Made by a program: the position numbers and the translations under genes. DNA of 9,374 bases, taken from assembly GCA_964365905.1 (NCBI GenBank), contig CAYIRQ010000061.1:1-9374 (forward strand), in the 5' to 3' direction. The notes beneath the pieces were generated by a model that was given only the letters and a program-made list of their open reading frames with translations, was not told where the DNA came from and did not search any database. Position 1 is the first letter of the stretch; every line of letters starts with the position of its first letter. Source of the DNA: CAYIRQ01 sp964365905. Its GTDB lineage: Bacteria; Patescibacteriota; Gracilibacteria; Peribacterales; Peribacteraceae. Shown here piece after piece: positions 1-9,100 of this stretch.

Positions 1-175
1 GGATTGAAGAATCGCGAGATGCGGCTCGGGCTTGCCCTCCATTCCGGTTTTGTCTCGCCCGAAGATGCTCCGTTCCAGGTTCCATTATTCGCCTGACGTG
101 AACTGTCTTTCATCGTCGTCGCCCCCGTCCCCTCGTCCAGCCTCCAATACCCGACGAGTCCGTTGTCGAGCGTGA
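1..175 (-). other. Start of a LamG/concanavalin-like domain, cut by window edge
   Basis: GLVGYWRLDEGTG, then KDSSRQANNGTWNGAS, is the standard opening of LamG_3-type jelly-roll domains (G-x-V-x-Y-W-x-x-[DE]-E-G-x-G ... D-S-S-x-x-x-N-x-G). These bind glycans or act as structural lectin-like folds. Only the first 55-60 residues are in the window. Confidence 0.75.
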
Positions 176-3100
176 GATTGTTGAAGGCCGTGGTGCCGGA
201 GAGCGTGTTCGTGCCGAGCGCGTGACCCGCGGATCCCGTCCCCGTGAGGAATACGGTACCGCTGCGGGCATTGAAGGCGCCGGTATTCCGCTGAATCCAG
301 TCTCCACGAACCGTGAGATCGTAGTTGCTCGCGGAGACATCCAGCGTCCCGCCGGAGAGCACGAGCGCGCCACTGACCGTGAGCGTGCGCGCGAGGGTGA
401 TCGTTCCGGTGAAGGATGCGCCGACGCGGAGCTCGTGGACTTTGCCCGCGAAAGAAGAATTCACGGTGGCATTCGTCTTTCCGGCGGCACTATTGAAGAC
501 GACGACGTTCTGACTCGTTGGGACGGTGTCGCCGCTCCAGTTGCTGGCCGTCGACCAGTTGATATCCGAAGGTCCCGCGCCACCGTCCCATGTGCTGACC
601 GTGCCACCGACGTCGTTCGCGATCTGCCATTGGCGCTGTTCGACGTGAGTAGTGGGTAGTGAGTAGTGAGTAGAAGAGATAGAGGTGTCACCCTGAGCAG
701 AGACGAAGGGTGACACGCCGGATTCCTGCCTGTCCTCCATAGCTCCGGAGTTTTGTTCCGGAGCGACGGAGGACGCATGCGCTTTCGTGGCTTGCAGAAA
801 CGAGAAGAACGCGATACGATCGCCCGCCATGCGTTTTACAATGCCACTGCTCCGGGTGCTCTCAGCTCTCTGCACGGAATTTGCGGCAGCAGCTCTCGCT
901 GGTGCGGTTATTGGATGGAGGGAGATTGTTTTATTGACAAGTCTTGTATTCATGGGTATTGTGTTCTGTGTCCTCTCTTTTGTTTGTGAATGGATGCTCG
1001 AATACCTACGATGAATCTCACTGAAATTCTCACCATTGGCAACATTGCTCTTGCGCTCACCGCAATCGCGGTCGCTCTCACATTGGTCGTCATACTTCTG
1101 GTGCACTGGCGACGACTGCACGATCGCCGGTGAGCCATGAATCTTGATGCGATTATCACTCAAGGCCAAATTGCGGTTGGGTTGCTGCTCGTGGCGATCC
1201 TCCTCGCCTTCGTCGTGCATTACTTGCAGGGGCGCGCCGGAAAACACAGGCATCAATGACACCCCCTCATCCGACTTCGCTGGGGCTTCGCCGGACAGGC
1301 CCTGACCGCTCCCCTCCGGGAGAGAGGAACCCGGCGCTGAGGGTTCTCCCGTGTCACCCTGAGGAGCGCTCGGCCCAGCCTCATCGAGAACCGTTTCGTT
1401 AGCCGGCAAATTAATTTGCCGGCTAACGTCCTCCTCTATCACCCTCGGCACAAAGACCTCTTCGCCCGTTGCTTCATCCTCCACTTTTTCCATGAGAAGA
1501 AGTTGAGGGGCCTTTTCCATAAGCAGCGCAGCCGTCCCTGGCTGCGATGTTTCCGCAGGCACGGAGGCCTGCTCTGCTTCGCTCCCTTCTAGCAGCTCCA
1601 TCACCGCCGGATGGTCATCAATCTCCGCTGCTCCCAGCTTGAGCGGCCCGAGGAGGAAGAAATCCGGGCTCTTGTCCGGCGCATCGTACTCATAGGCAAA
1701 CACGGCGCTCTCCCCGGCTTTCCAGGAACCGTTCCAGGTGATCGCAAGAACGTCGCGGTCGTCGAGGGTCGTACGATCGATCAGCGGCGGAGCGCCGCTG
1801 ATGACGGGGCCAACGATCGCAGGCCGCGCGCGCGTGATCACAAAACTTGCCGGCACATACTCCGTCACCGGCCCCTCGTAATCCTCGAAGAAATCGACCG
1901 TGATGGTCATCGGACTCGGCGCAAGCGGCCAGAGGCGGGTGGCGCCCCGGCGATGCACAATGATCGGTGAGGAATTCGAAGATAACGAGGAGCTCGAAGA
2001 GTTCGAGGATGCTTTCGCAGATTCCTCGTACTCCTCTTTTTCTTCGAACTCCTTGTAATCCTCTATTACGAGAATTTCCTCCTCATATTCCCGCACCCCA
2101 TTCGGTGTCTCCACTGTGATCGCGAGCTTGTAGGTGCCCTCCTCAGGAAGCCCGAGCTTCGCGCTGTAGTCCGGCGTGATGAGGCCGGCTTCTTTCACAG
2201 TGCAGGTTGGGGAAACAGTGATGGAGCCGTCGCGGGTGGAAAGGTGGTAGGTTGTAGGTGGTAGGTGGTAGGTTGAGCTAACGACGATGTCAATCCCCGC
2301 CCCACACACCATCTCCCCATGATCATCGAGCACGCCGAAGGCGAGTTCGGCAGTATCCCCTGCAAAGTAGCGATCCTGATCGGGATTGAAGGCGAAGATG
2401 CCCCAGGAGAACGCAGACGAGAAGAGCGTACGGGAGGAGGCCGAAGAGTTAGCCGGCAAATTAATTTGCCGGCTAACGCCAAACAGCTTCAAGAACTGAT
2501 GGAGAGTGGACAGGTCGGACTCCCCTGGCCCTCGAAGCTCTCCGCCGGAGAGCGAAGTGGGCTCGGAATCCTCCATTCGCACCTCGATGGTGTACGCTCC
2601 CGGCGCGAAGTCCGCGGGAGGGACGATGGTGACGGTGAGGTTAGCCGGCAAATTAATTTGCCGGCTAACTCGTCGAAGGGTGACATCATTCACGTCATGG
2701 TTCGGCGGGCTCACCATGACACCATCATCCTGAGCAAAGGCCTTCGTAGCTTGCAGGAGCGGGAAAAAAGCGATACGATTGCTCACTATGCTTTTCACAA
2801 GACCGCGGCTTAGAGTACTTGCGGGGTTTTGCACCGATCTCGCGGTTGCAGCTTTCGTAGCAACGATGAGTGCACTTGTAGATGGCGACTGGTTATCTTT
2901 GACGGCTGCTGTTTTAGCATGTACATTATTACTACTCCTCTCCATGGAACTTGAGACAATGGCAAGCATCTGATTATTATTTTTCCCATGACCTTTCGTG
3001 AAATCATCACCAGCGGCGAAATAGCGATTGCCCTCCTGTCGATTGCTCTTCTGCTTTTCTTCATTTTCCATCAATTGAGGAAGCGGGATGGAAAACACGG

Positions 3101-6100
3101 GCATTCCTGAGGAACGATCATGAATCTCCAAATTGACAATCTCATGCTGTTCTACGTCGCGATGGGCCTCGTCGCTGTTGCGGGGGCGATCCTGTACTAC
3201 GCGCATCGACGGGATGGTCGGCATTATCATTGAGCCACGACGCTCGGATGAGACAGCTCCACCGGGCTCAACTTCCAGAACCGGAGGTTCTTCTTGGGCA
3301 TCTTCTGCCGGAGCAATTTCATCATCGCTGTTTTCTTCTTCCACCATAGGTGAAATTTCCTGCAACTGACCTTCCGTCCTCTCCTCCTCTCCAACCTCTC
3401 CTTCCTCTACAACCTCCAGGAGATATTCCGGCTCAACAACATTCCCATCGCGGTCTCGCAGAACAACTTTGAGTCGCTTGCTGAGTTCGGTGAGGTTAGC
3501 CGGCAAATTCATTTGTCGGCTAACCTCATCCGGGATTGCGAACGTGAATGTGGGGTGGGTACTTTGGGAAAAGTTTCTGGTTTGCTGGATTGCTGGATTG
3601 CTGGATTCAACGGCGTTAGCCGGCAAATGAATTTGCCGGCTAACGCTTTCCCCACCCGTTCCTGTTTCCATCTGTCCCTCGGTTTCCTCTTCTTCGTTTT
3701 TCCTCTCATCCTCTCTTCCCTCTTCTTCCTCTTCTCCTCCGGGAACCACCATCAAATTTCTCCGCTCTGTCACACCGCTTCCAAGTTCCACACTCATTGC
3801 ACCGTCAACCTCCACGCGATATCCCTCGGGCACGGATACTGGATCAATCTCCAGTGCGTATTCACCCGGAAGCAAACGGATGAAAGCGTATGTTCCAAAT
3901 AGGGTGTCCGTCGTGAGCGTGCGGTGCACCTTGTCCCCCGTAATGGTCGAACCGGAGAGGATGAGAGTGATACCCGGAGAGGGAATAGAGGAAGAAGAGG
4001 TCGGAGAAGATGGAGAAGAATCATCCTCTAACTCCTCTCCCACCTCTTCTTCCTCTCCAACCTCCAATCGTGCTCTCCCTTCAATCCTCGATGCCCTCAC
4101 AAATGTGAAGGAGTGCTGCACAATTTCTCCTCCCAAATGCACTTCGAGAGGAACGATCGTTTCTGAGATTGCCGTGAGATCCTCGGAAACCGTGTCGAGC
4201 TGAATGCGGAGTGTGTAGGTGCCACGCGGCAGAGGCAGGGCGTCAAAAATAAATTTACCATCGGCATCCGTGCGAACGGCGCGCGCAAGAGGGTCACCCG
4301 TGACGGTGGTTCCTTCGAGGACGAGCTCCACGCCGGGTAATGGCGAAGATTCCGGTGCCTCGATGCTTCGACTCCGCTCAGCACAAGTTCCACCGGCGGT
4401 GTCAGTTACTCGGCATGACACATTTTTGGCGTCTTTTGTGGCCACTGCCACAACACCCTCCACCGTCACCCCCTTCGCAAAAGAGAAATTGCGGGAAATG
4501 ACGAGGCCTCCGGTGAGGAGCGGAATGCTGCGATAGGCCGGCGTTGTTGGCAATAGGTTAGCCGGCAAATTAATTTGCCGGCTAACGTCTGCGCGCAAGA
4601 CGTATCCCTCCCCTTTTGCGGGAGGGACATTTTCAAAGAGATAGTGACCGTCGCCGTCCGCAGTCGTCGTTCGCTCGAACGCTTTTCCGAAGACACTGAC
4701 GCCCTGGAGGGTGAGGGTGGCTCCGGGGAGAGCTTTCTCGGAAGACTCTCCGGACTCCTCCCGCAGTCCGTTCCCATTCTCATCTTCAAACACGACACCT
4801 TCGATCTGTGCTGTTTCCGTTGTGAGACCGAAGTTGATGTCACTCGCAAGTGGATAGCGATCACCAGTGAGCACATGGCGTATCTCAGTCGTGAATTTTG
4901 CGCTGGGAGTGAGGATGGAACGAGTGAGTTCCACGGTCATGACGTCATCCTCACCTCTTCGCGATGGTTCCACGATCGCGCAGCAACGCGTGTCATTTTG
5001 ATATCCAAGGACAAGTTCCCTCTTCCCATCGGAGTCGAGGTCGGTGGGGAAGAGGAGGGAGAGAGAAGAGTCCGACAACGCATCCCCCACCCAGGTGAAG
5101 CCCCCAACGCCTTCGTTTCTGTAGAGTGCGACTCTGCTCGACATCGGACTCCCGGGCGCCTCATGTTCAGAGAGAACGAGAAGATCTTCGTCTCCATCCG
5201 CATCCGCATCAAAGAGGACGAAATCCTTCGTGCGATCATTCTCATCCCTATGATCGTTGAAATGCTCACCAACGAAAGTGAAAATGCCTTTTCCATGATT
5301 TTCATAGAGCTCATTCGAACCATCGCTATTGCCCATAATCAAATCTTCATCTCCGTCCGCATCCAGATCGAGTGCGGCAAGCGCGACTGTCGAACGGTCC
5401 TCCGTACCCGCAATCCCCCCATTGAACGTATCTCCGAGGTATCGGATCTCCCCCGCAGCATTCAATTCATACAGTTCATTCGGTTCCTTGAGATCGTTCC
5501 CGATGACGATGTGATCGAAGTCATCATCGCCATCCGAATCAAGCGTGATCGCGGCGACGCTCGATCGGGGTGCAGACGCGAGCCCCCCGTTAAAGTACTC
5601 TCCCACGAAATAGAATGTCCCATCTCCCCGCCCCTCGTAGAGCTCGTTCGGGGACTGCAGCGTATTCAGGACCAGCACATCGTCATGCACATCCCCCGTG
5701 AGATTCGCAATGAGGAATCCCGCCGTATGGCGGCCAATTCCTTCAGGCATGTCGTCCGGAGTAAAATCTTCCGGAAGCAGTTCAAACTGAGAATTTCCCA
5801 GATTACGATAGAGCTCTTTGGGCTGACCATCGTTTCCGATGAGCACATCCTCGTCTCCATCACCATCGATATCGAATGTTTCGATCGCGGTCGTGTAGCG
5901 CGCATCGCTTCCGAGGAAGCCGTTGTTGAAGCGGGCGCCAATGGACTCGAAGGAATACGAGGAATGCAAAGAGTTCAAGGAGTTCAAGGAACTTTTCTCT
6001 TTGTGATCTTCGTCCTCCTCGTACTCTTTGTACTCATTGTCTTCTCGTTGTATGAATACCTCATTCCTCTCCCCGTACTTCCCGACAATCAAATCCTGCA

Positions 6101-9100
6101 GGCCGTCATTGTTCACATCCAGTGCCGCAATGGCAGAAACCGGTCCGGCATCCGAGATGCTTTCAAACGTTGAGGGAATCTGCTCAAAAGCGGAGGTACC
6201 CATGACGTAGGAACCGGAAGCATTGGTGATGGAAGAAGCCAAAGAGACCGACAAGTCCGAAGAAATTTTCTTTTCCTCGGACTCCTCGGACTCCTCGGAC
6301 TCCTCGAAATCTTTCTTCCGCAGCTCCACTCCCACTCCCTCGATCCCCTCTTCCGCAGTTTCTCTCACGCCATCCCCATCACGATCGTGCCAGACTGTTC
6401 CTGTGACGCAGAATCCTGTACCGCACTGATTGTTCCAGTGTGCGAGGAAATCCACGTTCACATGCTCATTGGTCGCAGAAACGAACACGTTCCGACTCAG
6501 ATCTTGCGGATCATATCCCGATGGGAGAGATTCGGGGGAGAGAGAGACCGCAAACGATCCCGGCCGCACGAAGAAGCGCGCGGATCCATCGAGCCCTGTT
6601 TTCTTTTCGCTCAGAACCTTTCCCCCTTCCTGAAGCTTCAGAGTGACTCCCGCAATCGGAGAACGGGTTTCCTCCCGGGAAACGCGGACAGCGACAATCG
6701 CCGCTTCGCGACTGAAATCAAAGGCGACGTCCTTCACCTCTCCCTCTTCCGCAAGCGCGACGGTTTGCGTGAGTGAACCTTCCAGAATGATTCCCTCCGG
6801 GATGGAAGATTCATCGACCGTGAGGGTGTACGTGAGGAGCGGGACGGACTCAAGCGTGAAGGTCCCATCGCTCTCCGTGACCACCGTGTGCGTGAGCGTG
6901 TCATGCTGAGTACACACGAAGCACGAACCGCTCAGCGTCATGCGCACTCCCGCGAGCGGACTCATTCCCTCCCCGTCATCGAGTGCGAGAATGCTTGTCT
7001 TCCCGCGGATCACACCGGAGCCGAGCGTTGCCGCAAGATCCTGGAACCCGAATCCCGTGGCGATCACTTCGGCGTTTTCCTCCTCGAGGAGAACCTGTTG
7101 CGTGAGCGCCGTCGTCGGAACATGCGCAAACGAAAGCGAACCCGCTTCCGCGCTGAGGCTGTAAGGAACTTCCGCAACGGGAACATGCGCAAAGCGATAG
7201 CGCCCTTCCGCATCGGTCATCACATCATCACGGACCTCTTCCCCGGCAAGATGCACCGTGATATTCGAGATTCCCGTTTCATCAACAGTATCTTTTCCAT
7301 CTCCGTTGCGATCGAGGAACACCCTTCCCGCAATGGAACCTGCATGCAGCAATGCTTCGGGGAGGAGCGCAAAGTCCTGATCATCCTTCGAAAGACCGGG
7401 GAAGAGCATCCCTTCCAGAGCGGCCGTCCCTGGCCGCGAAGGAGTTCCCGGCCGCGATGGAGCGTATCCATCGGGTAGCGACGTCGCATCGAGAGCGAGG
7501 GAATACACACCGGTACGATTGCGATAGAGCACACTGTGTTCTCCGCTCCCCGCCCCCGTGACGAGATCTCTATCCCCGTCGCCCTCCAGATCGAGAGCGA
7601 GTGAAACCTGTACGGAGGGCCCATCGAGTTGATAGCGACGAAAGATGATGTTTCCATTTGAGGAATCGTTCAGAAGAAGCGAATTTCCGAAATTTCCCCC
7701 CAGGAAAATATCCTCATCGCCATCGCCATCGGCATCGAAGACGGAGATGGTCATGACTGAGGAAACCGACTTGTCCACCGAAGCCTTGGCGAAGGCGGAA
7801 GAGTCCAAGGAGTCCGACGATTCCGAAGAAGTGTTCTGTTCCTCGGTTTCTTTGGATTCTTCAAAAATATTCTCTATCAACGTGAACTCCCCTCCTCCCT
7901 CGTTCCGGTAGAACTCATCTCCACCATCCTTCCCGAAGAGAAGATCTTTGTCTCCGTCTCCATCCGCATCGATCAGTGCAATCGCATGTGTGGGACGGAT
8001 GGTGCTGGAGCCTGTGGTGAGCGCAGTCGAACCAGTGAACCCGCCATTGAAGCGGTAACCTGCGAAAACAAAGTTGGTAGTTGGTAGTTGGTAGTTGGTA
8101 GTTTCTTTGTCTTTGACCTCACTGCCCTTCCTGCCCTCACTGCCTTCTCTGCCTTTATTCACATACACCTCATTCCCCTTCTCGTTCCCAAGCAAGAGAT
8201 CTTCATCCTTGTCTCCATCGATATCAAAGCGCAGGAAGACGTTCGTGGAGCCCGGGGTCGTGCCACGCACATCGCCATTCATCCATTCACCGGCGTACGC
8301 AAACTCCCCCTTCCCCTCATTCCGGAAAAGTATATTCGGCAAGTTATGGCTACGACCAACGAGAATGTCCTCCCGCTTGTCGCCATCGATATCGAGGACC
8401 GTGAGTGCCTGGACGAGTGAGACCGCAGAGCCTGTTGCGCTTTCAAGCTCCGGCGGTTCGGCTGGGCTCACCACAGGCTGCAGAAGAAATGCGCCCTTGC
8501 GCAGGATGAATGTCCCGCCTCCCTGATTCTCGTAGAGCTCCATTCCCTCCGCTCCTCCGACAATAATGTCCGGAAGGCCCCCGCCCGTCGTATCGAGAGT
8601 CGCCACAGCCCTCGTCGAAGAGTAGGGACCCTCTGCTTTCTCCTCGAGGATCACTCCCGCATCCTCGAAGGCTCCATCCACATTGCGGTAGAAGCGATTC
8701 GAGAATGACGATGCATTTCCAAGAAAAAGATCGGGGTCACGATCACGATCAATATCGAGCGGGAGGAGTGTCGTGACATCACCGGGCTCGGCAAATTCTT
8801 CCGCAACAAATGATTGATCCTCAAACGCATACCGTCCTTCACCGTCAGTGTGCAGAAGTACCTCCTGTCCATCACGCGACAGTTTCAGAGTCACATCCGG
8901 CACTCCACTCTCACCCTCATCCCGGGCACCATTACCGTTGAGGTCCACAAACACCAATCCTGCGATGCGATCGAGAGGAAGACTTTCATCATCGGGAATC
9001 GTCTCTGCGGAAACGGCCGCTTCCTCATCCATGTTTTGCGCCATGGCAAGAAGCGGCACAGGGGAAAGATCACCAACCAGAACGAGCGCGAGCAGGAACG

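Larger units (their letters stand above)
3234..3760 (-). other. Acidic linker with two palindrome peptides
   Basis: In the giant protein this stretch is very rich in Glu (for example GGEEEEEGRED and VVEEGEVGEEERTEG) with little hydrophobic core, so it is probably an extended linker. It contains two 30-bp palindromes (3495-3524, 3615-3644) and an 8-nt array (3583-3606). No plus-strand gene is evident here beyond the end of cassette B. Confidence 0.6.
3800..4810 (-). other. Second run of Cna_B-like domains
   Basis: Module 6 starts QIEGVVFEDENGNGLREE (residue about 1443) with TADGDGHYLFENVPP, and carries a translated 30-bp palindrome near its end (4557-4586). Module 7 includes LPGVELVLEGTTVTGD, TDADGKFIFDALPLPRGTY. 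Module 8 includes SPGITLILSGSTITGD, TYAFIRLLPGEYALEID. The repeated L-x-G-x-T-[VI]-T-G-D phrase suggests modules 7 and 8 arose by duplication. A mosaic repeat peptide (about 4362-4421, CRVTDTAGGTCAERSRSIEA region) is wedged before module 7. Confidence 0.75.
7510..8816 (-). other. FG-GAP/VCBS propeller block 1, seven motifs
   Basis: Seven D-x-D-x-D-G-type calcium loops, each followed by a hydrophobic strand and usually x-G-N or x-G: 8730-8756 (DIDRDRDPD), 8565-8594 (degenerate, DTTGGGLPD), 8367-8393 (DIDGDKRED), 8199-8225 (DIDGDKDED), 7944-7970 (DADGDGDKD), 7710-7736 (DADGDGDED) and 7566-7592 (DLEGDGDRD). The spacers carry LYRN-G-G-x-F phrases typical of FG-GAP blades. Seven repeats match an integrin-alpha-like seven-bladed propeller. 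Low-complexity insertions occupy two loops (about 8073-8157 and 7745-7880). Confidence 0.85.

Noticed and set aside
222..659. Plus-strand open frame of about 145 codons
   Set aside because: Antisense shadow of the WDGG beta-rich module, with no start signal or paralogue.
787..828. GTG start at 787 for cassette A gene 1
   Set aside because: The matching codon in cassette B is GTA, and the conserved promoter elements would lie inside the coding region.
1318..1350. Possible terminator after cassette A
   Set aside because: GGGAGA...AACCC can pair with GGGTTCTCCC only with a bulge, and no U-run follows.
1398..4586. CRISPR array from the repeated palindrome
   Set aside because: Spacing between copies is irregular (about 90 to over 1,000 bp), intervals are coding, and there are no spacers of constant size.
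4575..6173. Plus-strand open frame of 532 codons
   Set aside because: It is the codon-for-codon antisense of the giant gene. Its ISVRIRI-like phrases are reverse complements of the D-x-D-G repeats, and it has no domain logic of its own.
6888..7478. Plus-strand open frame of about 196 codons
   Set aside because: Antisense shadow of Cna_B-like modules; Arg/His-rich composition, no promoter, no recognisable motif.
7220..7657. Minus-strand open frame of about 145 codons in another phase
   Set aside because: Overlaps the clear FG-GAP and Cna_B coding frame; its product is featureless.
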